Shown: positions 7,336 to 14,630, numbered from the stretch's first letter. The stretch: 14,630 bases of DNA from Nitrospiraceae bacterium (GCA_003170655.1 PMYY01000101.1:846-15475); one strand, 5' to 3'. Notes: generated by a model from the sequence alone, not told the origin. A program made the numbers and translations.

Positions 7336-7704
7336 ATGTTTGAAGATAACTTGGATCTCAACGGTATAAAGAACGAACCTTATGTAATTGAGCATATACT
7401 TTGGGACATGGAGCCGAAGGAGTTAATGGCCGCTAAGTTCACAAAGACTGAACATGGCGTCGAGAAAAGAGACGACATCAAAGGGTATATCTTTTATATC
7501 GAAACTATGGGTGAAGACCCGATTCTATTTCTTATGCGCCACACTGCCGTGGAGTTTGGGGAGACTATGGGGCAGATAAATGATATTCCGAAGGAACTGC
7601 TTCGCGAGTCAGTGGAGGAAACCAAGGACAGGCATTATTTCGGTATGTATCCGATTAACAATGCTGTCAAGGCGTGGCTCAAAAAAGAACTGGGCGTCAA
7701 ATGA
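7336..7704 (+). CDS. Conserved-looking small cytosolic protein, unknown function
   Basis: I do not recognise this 122-residue protein. It is acidic, has no cysteine, no signal peptide and no membrane helix, and appears to mix strands and helices. Examples are a GYIFYIETMGEDPILFLMRH core (about 49-68) and an amphipathic C-terminal helix ending WLKKELGVK. A GGAGG site (7321-7325) lies 10 bases before the ATG. It is 25 bases behind the FTR gene and the last gene before a strong hairpin, so it belongs to the same transcript. Lack of cysteines argues against a direct thiol-exchange role. Confidence 0.75.
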   Translation: MFEDNLDLNGIKNEPYVIEHILWDMEPKELMAAKFTKTEHGVEKRDDIKGYIFYIETMGEDPILFLMRHTAVEFGETMGQINDIPKELLRESVEETKDRHYFGMYPINNAVKAWLKKELGVK

Positions 7705-7710
7705 TTATCG

Positions 7711-7737
7711 AAGGGGGCGTTGCATCAACGCCCCCTT
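7711..7737. terminator. Strong hairpin terminator between convergent genes
   Basis: AAGGGGGCGTTG (7711-7722) pairs perfectly with CAACGCCCCCTT (7726-7737), a 12-bp stem with a 3-base loop. A short T run (7742-7745) follows on the plus strand. It sits between the stop at 7704 and the stop of the minus-strand gene at 7744, so it probably ends both transcripts. The T tract is weaker for the minus strand. Confidence 0.8.
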
Positions 7738-7743
7738 GCACTT

Positions 7744-8034
7744 TTAATATCTGTCCATGTCCGGCCCAAAATCTCCGATAGCTCTGCCAAAGGTAAATCT
7801 GGCAGGGTTCACCACAAGACTCCGGGCAGTCTCACCAGTATTGCCCCCCAGCAGTGAAAAGGGCAAACCGACGACAAAAACGGCAGTACCTATCACTGTA
7901 GCTGCTAATCCGGCAGGCCTTCCTATCAGCGTATCAAGTATCATCGCTTCATCTTTGTCGGTATTTGCAGCGAAGGAGAGGGTAGCCGTGAGGGTAAACA
8001 GAATCGTAATTATTACAATAAATGCTTTCTTCAT
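7744..8034 (-). CDS. Small exported protein with signal peptide and one hydrophobic segment
   Basis: A 96-residue protein starting MKKAFIVII. It has a typical Sec signal: a KK n-region, a hydrophobic core, and likely cleavage after SFA (20-22) or the next alanine. The mature part has a glycine- and valine-rich hydrophobic stretch (about 41-64, including FVVGLPFSLLGG) and a C-terminal NPARFTFGRAIGDFG motif. I associate this pattern with small uncharacterised envelope proteins common in Proteobacteria and Nitrospirota, but I cannot name a function. The frame continues upstream to an ATG at 8082. The ATG at 8032-8034 is preferred because AGGAGG lies 8 bases before it and the earlier start overlaps the promoter. 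It is monocistronic and convergent with the redox operon. Confidence 0.82.
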   Translation of the reverse strand: MKKAFIVIITILFTLTATLSFAANTDKDEAMILDTLIGRPAGLAATVIGTAVFVVGLPFSLLGGNTGETARSLVVNPARFTFGRAIGDFGPDMDRY

Positions 8035-8042
8035 ATGACCGT

Positions 8043-8048
8043 CCTCCT
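8043..8048 (-). promoter_or_regulatory. Ribosome binding site that fixes the start of the small exported protein
   Basis: AGGAGG on the minus strand, 8 bases before the ATG at 8034. It supports the signal-peptide start over the longer frame beginning at 8082. Confidence 0.8.
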
Positions 8049-8070
8049 GCTTATTCGAAATTATATAATA

Positions 8071-8099
8071 ATTATAAGGCAAATGTGCGCTGTGTGCAA
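8071..8099 (-). promoter_or_regulatory. Sigma70-type promoter of the small exported protein gene
   Basis: On the minus strand, TTGCAC (8099-8094), a 17-base spacer and a perfect TATAAT (8076-8071). The start should fall near 8064, giving a leader of about 30 bases that holds the AGGAGG site. Confidence 0.75.
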
Positions 8100-8180
8100 C
8101 AAAAAGATTTTGGTAAGATTTTCAAAACTCCCGCTGTTCGCTACTCGTCAGGATTAGCCATGAGCCAAAATTCATCGGGG

Positions 8181-10067
8181 TCATGGCAACATCAGTCGTG
8201 CTGCAACTGATGGAAATAGGTTCATATTTGTGTGGGGCAGAAACAGTGCCGATACATATTCGTCCATGAACATCTTTGAAACCGAAAGTTCCACGTAAGT
8301 CATCTTGGACGCTATCTCGGCAGCCTCGTTCCTTAGCTCTTTTGACAGGAGGCACAGGTATGCGCCCGTAATCGAAGTGTTTCCCATAAACGTATATCTC
8401 TCTTCCGGGATATCGGGAATCATGCCGATCAGGACCGCCTTCCCGATGTTTAGGTAGTTTCCGAAACCTCCGGCGACATAGACCCTCTCGATCGCATCCA
8501 TTGCAAGTCCGGCCTCAGTAATTAGGGTCGAAATGCCGGAATAGACGGCCGCTTTTGCCCTTAAGAGGTTTTCGATATCGATCTCGGAAAGTACGATGTC
8601 TTTTTCCAGTCTCCTGTCGCTGAAGATGACATATTCCGGGCTGTCCTCGCCGCGCCGTATGCGATCTGATTTTCCTTCGAGAAATTTGCCTTTCTGGTCG
8701 ATAATTCCCGTGAGAAGCATTTCTGATATTGCATCGATCATACCGGAGCCGCAAATGCCGAGAGGACTTCCTCCGCCGATGACCCGTATAGACGGGTCGA
8801 GGGTCACAGGGTCTATTATCACTGACTCGATCGCGCCCGGCGTGGCCCTCATGCCGCACTTGATGCCGCTCCCTTCGAAACAGGGGCCGGCGGAGCAGGC
8901 GGCTGTCATGATCCACTCGTTGTTGCCTATCGCTATCTCGCCGTTGGTGCCGATGTCCATGAATAGCGCCAGTTCCTCACTGCGTGTCATTTTTGATGCG
9001 AGTACACCGGCAACGATGTCTCCGCCCACGTAACTGGCTATGCACGGGAAAGTGTAGACCCGGCCTTCCGGATTGATCGACAGCCCGGCAGTCGATGCCC
9101 GCCATAAGGGAAAACTATTCAATTCTGGGATATACGGCATTTCCCTGATCGACCCCGGGTCAAGACCCCAGAATATATGGGCCATAGTCGTGTTCCCTGC
9201 GATCGAAGCCGCCTGTATCATGGCGGGATCGATGGAATGTTTTTCGACCAGCGAGTCCGTAATGGTATTGATATCGGAAACTACGGCATCCTTCAATTCC
9301 TGCAGACCACCACCTTCCGTTGCATGTACGATTCTGGTAATAACGTCATCGCCGAACCGGATCTGGGAATTATAGGTTGATCCGATGTCTATCACCTCGC
9401 CTGTCTTAAGATCGGCCAGGTATACGACTACGGTCGTCGTTCCGATATCCACAGCCAGGCCGTAATTCGAGCCTTCTTGTGCACTCGGATAAATGGAAAC
9501 CGCTTCGCGTCCGTCATCCGGGTCTTCTATATACGCTAGTTCCACCGTCCAGTCCGCTTCTCTCAATGTTTTACCCATGGCTGCAATGGAGCCGTGACGG
9601 AACCCCATCGAATTGATTCCCTGTTCAGCAAGCGCCCTTTTTAATCTATCGAGATCGCCGATATTGTCAGTGATCGTGGGAGGGGGCAGCTTAAGGGACA
9701 TTGTCCTGACAAATGGGTTGAGCCCGACGCCGTATGATTTCAGATAAGCTACAAGGTCTTTAGTCTTTGATATGGCGATCTTGTCGCCGATGACTAGGCG
9801 GGACTCCTTTGGGATGGCGATACGAATATCAGCCAACGGGAATGTCTGGCAGGCAAGCACGAGTCCCGATTTCTTCTCTTCGCCGGTGAGTTTTCCGTAA
9901 GAATCAGCCTCAAAGTTGCCCTCGATTACCTTGACCTTGCACTTGCCGCATGTGCCCTTGCCTCCGCAGGACGCGACCAGGTAGATGCCGGCCTCTTTGA
10001 GAGCGCTGAAGATGCTGTCGTCTTTGCGCAGTTGGATGACTTCGTTAGATGTTAAGCGTATTTCCAT
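8181..10067 (-). CDS. RACo-like ATP-dependent reductive activator of a corrinoid protein
   Basis: A 628-residue cytosolic protein, the size of RACo from acetogens. The N-terminal [2Fe-2S] ferredoxin domain has C34, C40, C43 and C73 (C-x5-C-x2-C then C). After a linker comes an ASKHA ATPase part (DUF4445 type) with DIGTTT (207-212), a second phosphate loop DIGTNGE (371-377), the segment ACSAGPCFEG (390-399), and GGGSPLGICGSG nearer the C-terminus. Known relatives use ATP to drive one-electron reduction of inactive Co(II) corrinoid to Co(I), serving the corrinoid iron-sulfur protein of the Wood-Ljungdahl pathway or corrinoid methyltransferases. No partner gene is in the window, so the target is unknown. 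The ATG at 10067 gives the expected ferredoxin start but has no close Shine-Dalgarno; GAGGAG is 24 bases upstream. It is divergent from purL. Confidence 0.92.
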   Translation of the reverse strand: MEIRLTSNEVIQLRKDDSIFSALKEAGIYLVASCGGKGTCGKCKVKVIEGNFEADSYGKLTGEEKKSGLVLACQTFPLADIRIAIPKESRLVIGDKIAISKTKDLVAYLKSYGVGLNPFVRTMSLKLPPPTITDNIGDLDRLKRALAEQGINSMGFRHGSIAAMGKTLREADWTVELAYIEDPDDGREAVSIYPSAQEGSNYGLAVDIGTTTVVVYLADLKTGEVIDIGSTYNSQIRFGDDVITRIVHATEGGGLQELKDAVVSDINTITDSLVEKHSIDPAMIQAASIAGNTTMAHIFWGLDPGSIREMPYIPELNSFPLWRASTAGLSINPEGRVYTFPCIASYVGGDIVAGVLASKMTRSEELALFMDIGTNGEIAIGNNEWIMTAACSAGPCFEGSGIKCGMRATPGAIESVIIDPVTLDPSIRVIGGGSPLGICGSGMIDAISEMLLTGIIDQKGKFLEGKSDRIRRGEDSPEYVIFSDRRLEKDIVLSEIDIENLLRAKAAVYSGISTLITEAGLAMDAIERVYVAGGFGNYLNIGKAVLIGMIPDIPEERYTFMGNTSITGAYLCLLSKELRNEAAEIASKMTYVELSVSKMFMDEYVSALFLPHTNMNLFPSVAARLMLP

Positions 10068-10127
10068 ATTAACTGATATGTCTGGAAATTTCTCCTCATA
10101 CAGATATGCTAATTATTGATTACGCGT

Positions 10128-10138
10128 ATTTTACCATA
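10128..10138 (-). promoter_or_regulatory. Extended -10 promoter candidate for the RACo-like gene
   Basis: Read on the minus strand, TATGGTAAAAT (10138-10128) contains TG-N-TAAAAT, an extended -10 element. No good -35 box lies at 16-18 bases. The predicted start near 10121 gives a leader of about 54 bases. The divergent purL promoter carries almost the same 11-mer. Confidence 0.5.
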
Positions 10139-10242
10139 CATTTCGTTGTGACGGATGTTTGCGTGTGCTTTCAGGCCGCCACATTTTTCAATGAGATCTG
10201 ATACAGGACTGAGTATTTCGCGCATGTCTGTATGGACTGATC

Positions 10243-10253
10243 TATGCTAAAAT
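10243..10253 (+). promoter_or_regulatory. Extended -10 promoter candidate for purL
   Basis: TATGCTAAAAT contains TG-N-TAAAAT; the region about 17 bases upstream (TGTCTG) is a poor -35. Transcription would start near 10260. A good Shine-Dalgarno, AAGGAG (10273-10278), lies 5 bases before the purL ATG. The rest of the 216-base gap (10068-10283) shows no recognisable riboswitch or operator. Confidence 0.5.
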
Positions 10254-10283
10254 TAAACACATTACTCAAATCAAGGAGCGATC

Positions 10284-13200
10284 ATGCCACGGGAAAAGCT
10301 GCTGCACCTCTACCGCACACCTGCGCTTTCCGATTATAGAAAAAACGTATTGCTCGGGCAGGTCCGGCAGAATATAGACCCTGCTATTAATGATATAGAG
10401 ACCGAGTTTTGTTTCAATATCGAAATATCCGCCCCACTTGACGAGGCAGGAAGAACCCTCCTTCGATGGCATCTGGCCGAGACGTTCGGGCCCCACATGT
10501 TTTCAAATTCAAGTTTTCTTGAAGTGCTGAAACAGGACAGGGCGGACTCTCTACTCGTGGAAGTCGGACCGCGCATGAATTTTTCGACCGCATGGTCGAC
10601 AAATGCTGTTTCGATATGCCATGCATGCGGACTGACAAATATCAGACGCATCGAGCGCTCGAGGCGTTATCTCCTTGCCGGAGCTGCCAAGGCATTTGCC
10701 GACAGCAGGCGCTTAAATGCATTTCTAGACCTAGTCCACGACCGGATGACCGAAGTCGCCTATCCCGTGCCGCTTACGAGTTTCGACACCGGCGTTATTC
10801 CGGAACCACCGTGTGTGGTGCCGCTCATCGAAAAGGGAAAGGCGGCACTTATCGAGATCAACCGTGCGATGGGATTGGGCCTAGACGATTGGGATATAGA
10901 TTACTACTACAACCTATTCGTTAATGCTATCAAGCGAAACCCGACAAACGTGGAATGCTTCGATCTCAGCCAGTCCAACAGCGAGCATTCTCGTCACTGG
11001 TTCTTCGGCGGCCGACTCATCATCGACGGCGTTGCGGCGACTAAGACTCTCATGCAGATTGTCAAAGAGCCATACAAACGCAATCAGAACAATAGCGTTA
11101 TCGCTTTCAGGGACAATTCGAGCGCCATCATTGGATACCCGGTGACCACACTCACTCCGGAAACGATAGGAGCGCCTTCGGCCATGCGCGAGCGTAATGT
11201 TACCAACCATATCATCTTCACGGCAGAGACTCACAATTTTCCGTCCGGAGTCGCACCGTTTCCTGGGGCTGAAACAGGGACTGGCGGCCGTATCCGGGAT
11301 GTGCATGCCACAGGCCGGGGAAGTTATGTTGTCGCCGGTACGGCAGCGTACTGCGTAGGCAATCTTCGGATTCCGGGTTACGAACTACCATGGGAAGACA
11401 TGGATTATCTCTACCCTACGAACCTCGCTTCGCCCCTTCAGATCGAAATTAATGCCAGCAATGGCGCCTCGGATTACGGCAATAAATTCGGCGAACCTCT
11501 CATACAGGGATTTACACGTTCATTTGGACTTACTCTGCCTGACGGCGACCGGCGGGAATGGATAAAGCCGATAATGTTCACAGGCGGAGTGGGTCAGATA
11601 GACGCCCGGCATATCGAAAAGCAGGAACCCCGCAGCGGGATGGTGGTCGTAAAGGTCGGCGGCCCTGCGTATCGTATCGGAATGGGCGGAGGCGCAGCCT
11701 CCAGTATGATCCAGGGAGAGAATGTTGAAGAACTTGATTTCAATGCGGTCCAGCGCGGCGATGCTGAAATGGAGCAGAAGTTGAACCGAGTTATCCGGGC
11801 CTGCGTCGAAATGGGCGACGATAATCCCATCACGAGCATCCATGACCAGGGAGCGGGCGGCAACTGTAATGTGGTAAAAGAGATTATATATCCGGCAGGC
11901 GCGAAGATCGATCTTCGAGCCATACAGCTCGGCGATGCTACTCTGTCGGTGCTAGAAATCTGGGGCGCCGAATACCAGGAACAGGATGCTTTGCTTATAT
12001 ACAGAGACAGAGAGCTGCTGTTCCGTGCGCTTTGCGAGCGTGAGAAAGTACCATTTGCGATAATCGGAGACATCGTGGGCGACGGACGCATCGTGCTGTT
12101 CGATGCCAAGGCCGAAGGCGACATCGAAACCCCTGTGAATCTTGACCTCGGTAAGGTCTTGGGCGACATGCCGCAAAAGACCTTCGAACTTAAGCGCAAA
12201 GCGCTGACATGCAAGCCGCTTGAACTGCCACAGGGACTTACTGTGAATGAAGCGCTCGAACGAGTCGTCAGGCTAATCTCTGTAGGCTCGAAACGCTTCC
12301 TTACGAGCAAGGTGGACCGTTCGGTCACAGGGCTTATAGCCCGGCAGCAGTGCGTTGGTCCATTGCAGCTTACAGTGGCTGATGTGGCTGTTGTTGCGCA
12401 GAGCCACCTCGGGCTGACCGGAGCAGCAATAGCCATAGGCGAACAGCCCATTAAAGGACTCATCAATCCCGCTGCCATGGCGCGTTTGAGCGTGGGAGAG
12501 GCCCTAACCAATATCGTCTGGGCTGCGATCAGCGGCATCGAAGATATCCGTTGCTCCGCCAACTGGATGTGGGCACCGAAGCTACCCGGTGAAGGCGCAC
12601 TTCTCTACGACGCTGCTGTTGCGATGAGTGAGATGATGATTGAACTCGGCATAGCCGTGGACGGCGGCAAGGACAGCCTCTCGATGGCGGCGCGCGTGAC
12701 ACACCCGTCAGGAGAGCATGAAGTAGTCAAGTCGCCGGGAACGCTGGTCGTCTCTGCTTATGCAACGTGCCCCGACATCAATAAAGTCGTAACCCCAGAC
12801 ATCAAGCGACCCGGTGCGAGTAAACTCCTTTACATCGACCTGAGCGCAGGTCTCTGTCGTCTCGGCGGATCGGCCTTGGCCCAATGTTTCAGTCAGATCG
12901 GCGATGACTCCCCCGACGTTGAAGACCCGGCACTCCTCAAGCGCGCCTTCAATGCCACGCAATTGCTGATTGGCCAAGGGCTCATCCTTGCGGGTCACGA
13001 CCGGAGTGACGGCGGTCTTATCACCACGCTTTTGGAAATGGCGTTTGCGGGCAACTGCGGACTTGATGTGAGGCTGACGTCGATACCTGGCATTGTGGCC
13101 CTTCCGATGCTTTTTTCGGAGGAACTCGGCCTGGTGATCGAGTATGCGGCAGATGCTGAAAAAGAGGTCCTGATTCGGTTCAAGGAGTTCGGTGTCCCGG

Positions 13201-14252
13201 TTACCCTTATCGGTGCGGCTACGATCGAGAAGCGTATTGTCGTGTCGATCGATGCGGAGATAGTGCTGGATGAAGATATGCGAGTTCTTCGCGCCCTATG
13301 GGAAGAGACCAGCCATAGAATCGATCTCCTTCAGGCAAACCCGGAGTGCGTCAGGCAGGAGAAGGCAGCCATCTACGACCGGCCTGGTCCTGCGTATAAA
13401 GTTTCCTTTGATATGGCGCCGACGCCTAATATTATCCTCAGGAGGGAGGCAAAACCTCTGGTCGCAGTTATTCGCGAAGAGGGCAGCAACAGCGACCGTG
13501 AAATGGCCGCGGCCTTCTACAGCGCCGGCTTTGATCCCTATGATGTAACGATGTCGGACCTCCTTGCAGGGCGTATAACACTCGACCGGTTTAACGGTGT
13601 CGCGATGGTAGGCGGCTTCAGCTATGCAGACGTGATGGATTCTGCCAAGGGATGGGCAGGCACGATCCGCTTTCATAAGGACCTTGCCGGGCAATTCGAG
13701 GCCTTCTATGAGCGTCCAAATTCCTTCAGCCTCGGCATCTGCAACGGCTGCCAGCTTATGGCACTTCTGGGATGGGTCCCGTGGCGCGGCATAGCAGACG
13801 AGATCCAACCGCGTTTCATCCATAACCTGTCGGGTCGCTTCGAGTCGCGGTTCGTTACTGTGCGAATCGAAAAAAGCCCTTCCATCATGCTCAGGGGAAT
13901 GGAGGGATCGGTTCTGGGGGTCTGGGTTTCCCACGGCGAAGGACGTGCCCATTTCCCTGATAGGGCAATATTGGATGACGTGCTTTTAAAAGGTCTTGCG
14001 CCTGTCCGTTTCGTCGATGATATGGGGACAGCAACCGAGGGTTATCCTTTCAACCCCAACGGCTCGCCCAAAGGCATAGCAGCGCTATGCTCCCCCGACG
14101 GCCGTCATTTTGCCATAATGCCGCATCCTGAACGCACGTGTCGCAAATGGAACTGGGGATGGATGCCGGAAAAGCTGCAGAAGACATTGCCGGTTTCGCC
14201 CTGGTTGAAGATTTTCCAGAACGCCAGAGAGTGGTGCGACGGTCAGGCTTAA
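10284..14252 (+). CDS. purL: Phosphoribosylformylglycinamidine synthase, large fused form (PurL)
   Basis: This enzyme makes FGAM from FGAR, ATP and glutamine in de novo purine synthesis. At 1322 residues it is the single-chain type holding the PurS-like N-terminal domain, the FGAM synthase core and the glutaminase, so no separate purS or purQ is needed. Landmarks are SNSEHSRHWFFGG (about 229-241), HDQGAGGN in the core, DGGKDSLSMAARV (about 793-805) and HDRSDGGL. The class I glutaminase has nucleophile C1153 in GICNGCQL, with H1281 and E1283 in MPHPER. The SEHSRH form, with Ser where E. coli-type PurL has Cys, and several core stretches resemble animal FGAM synthase more than E. coli PurL, as I remember those sequences. 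The start is supported by AAGGAG at a 5-base spacing. No frame break was seen. Confidence 0.97.
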   Translation: MPREKLLHLYRTPALSDYRKNVLLGQVRQNIDPAINDIETEFCFNIEISAPLDEAGRTLLRWHLAETFGPHMFSNSSFLEVLKQDRADSLLVEVGPRMNFSTAWSTNAVSICHACGLTNIRRIERSRRYLLAGAAKAFADSRRLNAFLDLVHDRMTEVAYPVPLTSFDTGVIPEPPCVVPLIEKGKAALIEINRAMGLGLDDWDIDYYYNLFVNAIKRNPTNVECFDLSQSNSEHSRHWFFGGRLIIDGVAATKTLMQIVKEPYKRNQNNSVIAFRDNSSAIIGYPVTTLTPETIGAPSAMRERNVTNHIIFTAETHNFPSGVAPFPGAETGTGGRIRDVHATGRGSYVVAGTAAYCVGNLRIPGYELPWEDMDYLYPTNLASPLQIEINASNGASDYGNKFGEPLIQGFTRSFGLTLPDGDRREWIKPIMFTGGVGQIDARHIEKQEPRSGMVVVKVGGPAYRIGMGGGAASSMIQGENVEELDFNAVQRGDAEMEQKLNRVIRACVEMGDDNPITSIHDQGAGGNCNVVKEIIYPAGAKIDLRAIQLGDATLSVLEIWGAEYQEQDALLIYRDRELLFRALCEREKVPFAIIGDIVGDGRIVLFDAKAEGDIETPVNLDLGKVLGDMPQKTFELKRKALTCKPLELPQGLTVNEALERVVRLISVGSKRFLTSKVDRSVTGLIARQQCVGPLQLTVADVAVVAQSHLGLTGAAIAIGEQPIKGLINPAAMARLSVGEALTNIVWAAISGIEDIRCSANWMWAPKLPGEGALLYDAAVAMSEMMIELGIAVDGGKDSLSMAARVTHPSGEHEVVKSPGTLVVSAYATCPDINKVVTPDIKRPGASKLLYIDLSAGLCRLGGSALAQCFSQIGDDSPDVEDPALLKRAFNATQLLIGQGLILAGHDRSDGGLITTLLEMAFAGNCGLDVRLTSIPGIVALPMLFSEELGLVIEYAADAEKEVLIRFKEFGVPVTLIGAATIEKRIVVSIDAEIVLDEDMRVLRALWEETSHRIDLLQANPECVRQEKAAIYDRPGPAYKVSFDMAPTPNIILRREAKPLVAVIREEGSNSDREMAAAFYSAGFDPYDVTMSDLLAGRITLDRFNGVAMVGGFSYADVMDSAKGWAGTIRFHKDLAGQFEAFYERPNSFSLGICNGCQLMALLGWVPWRGIADEIQPRFIHNLSGRFESRFVTVRIEKSPSIMLRGMEGSVLGVWVSHGEGRAHFPDRAILDDVLLKGLAPVRFVDDMGTATEGYPFNPNGSPKGIAALCSPDGRHFAIMPHPERTCRKWNWGWMPEKLQKTLPVSPWLKIFQNAREWCDGQA

Positions 14253-14258
14253 CACTAA

Positions 14259-14264
14259 GGGAGG
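14259..14264 (+). promoter_or_regulatory. Ribosome binding site fixing the start of the last gene
   Basis: GGGAGG, 8 bases before the ATG at 14273. The frame is open back to 14138 inside purL, but this site and the family N-terminus (MPYLFAHGTF) favour 14273. Confidence 0.75.
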
Positions 14265-14272
14265 TTGACAAT

Positions 14273-14629
14273 ATGCCTTATTTATTTGCTCACGGAACAT
14301 TTCGAAAAGGGGGCCGCAATAACAACCTGATAGAGAGCGCAATATCATTGGGGTATGCAGTGACCGAACAGGATTATGCGCTTTATACCATCAAAGGCAA
14401 ACCTGTTGTTACCAAACTCCCTCAGACTAAGATAAAGGGAGAGGTCTATGCCGTATCTGATGAGGCGCTGACATTAGTCGACCGGCTTGAGGGACATCCG
14501 CGCATAAACAAGAGAGATCTGGTCCCTGTTAAACTTGAAGATGGGAATACAGTCGAGGCATGGCTTTACTTTCATATTCAGCCATTACGCGAATCTGTTC
14601 TTATCGAATCAGGCGAATATCCGATTTGA
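14273..14629 (+). CDS. Gamma-glutamylcyclotransferase-like (AIG2/YtfP family) protein
   Basis: A complete 118-residue protein ending in TGA one base before the window edge. The N-terminal FAHGTFRKG (4-12) matches the substrate-loop motif usually written YGTLR/K, with His for Tyr and Phe for Leu. RLEGHP (71-76) holds the expected catalytic glutamate E73, and the IKGEVYAVS strand also fits the family. Members include gamma-glutamylcyclotransferases, gamma-glutamylamine cyclotransferases and the BtrG type, which release 5-oxoproline from gamma-glutamyl groups. Many bacterial ones have no proven substrate, and the changed Y/L positions add doubt. It lies 20 bases behind purL with a strong ribosome site and is probably co-transcribed. 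Confidence 0.82.
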   Translation: MPYLFAHGTFRKGGRNNNLIESAISLGYAVTEQDYALYTIKGKPVVTKLPQTKIKGEVYAVSDEALTLVDRLEGHPRINKRDLVPVKLEDGNTVEAWLYFHIQPLRESVLIESGEYPI

Positions 14630-14630
14630 A

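Noticed and set aside
8100..8180. Direct repeat of AAGATTTT (8103-8110 and 8115-8122) as a terminator or regulatory repeat
   Set aside because: It is a direct, not inverted, repeat in AT-rich sequence and cannot form a terminator hairpin; two short copies are not significant by eye.
10139..10242. Possible riboswitch or purine operator between the RACo-like gene and purL
   Set aside because: I could not find a paired architecture or a recognisable purine- or cobalamin-sensing core, nor a convincing palindromic operator.
11594..12562. Long minus-strand frame (322 codons) inside purL
   Set aside because: The product is a low-complexity Ser/Pro-rich sequence, as expected for the complement of a GC-rich gene; purL is intact across it.
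13296..13952. Minus-strand frame (218 codons) near the purL 3' end
   Set aside because: Antisense to the conserved glutaminase domain of PurL, with no recognisable motif.

Overview
The window looks like a chromosomal stretch from an anaerobic, mesophilic bacterium, most likely a Nitrospirota (Thermodesulfovibrionia-type) or deltaproteobacterium-like lineage. The pointers are a RACo-type corrinoid activator, a ferredoxin:thioredoxin reductase catalytic subunit beside a small glutaredoxin, a ligase-ACP-acyltransferase fusion, and moderately GC-rich genes with clear sigma70-type promoters. The assignment rests on gene content and general protein character, not on a database search. No mobile element, CRISPR array, tRNA or rRNA is visible.

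Layout. 1-726 (+) is the C-terminal part of a radical SAM protein of the B12-binding/DUF4070 kind, cut by the window edge. 727-1174 is AT-richer DNA with no convincing gene. 1175-2853 (-) is a two-gene histidine unit, hisC then hisB in transcription order. A compact divergent promoter lies between 2853 and 2917. Its two -35 boxes share the same seven bases, and both transcripts are predicted to be essentially leaderless. From 2917 to 7704 (+) runs a six-gene unit: an inositol-monophosphatase-family phosphatase; a three-domain lipid enzyme (acyl-AMP ligase, acyl carrier protein, PlsC acyltransferase); a small helical protein of unknown function; a CPAC glutaredoxin; an FTR catalytic subunit; and a second small unknown protein. 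A strong 12-bp-stem hairpin closes the unit.

7744-8034 (-) is a small exported protein with its own good promoter. 8181-10067 (-) is a RACo-like ATP-dependent reductive activator with a [2Fe-2S] domain. It is divergent, across a 216-bp gap, from a large fused purL (10284-14252, +), which resembles the eukaryotic FGAM synthase type. The window ends with a small gamma-glutamylcyclotransferase-like gene (14273-14629, +) directly behind purL.

Functions are mostly housekeeping: histidine and purine synthesis, phospholipid acylation, thiol redox, and corrinoid repair. The items most worth a second look are the shared bidirectional leaderless promoter, the atypical FTR/glutaredoxin pair with its two unknown companions, the fused lipid enzyme, and the eukaryote-like PurL.
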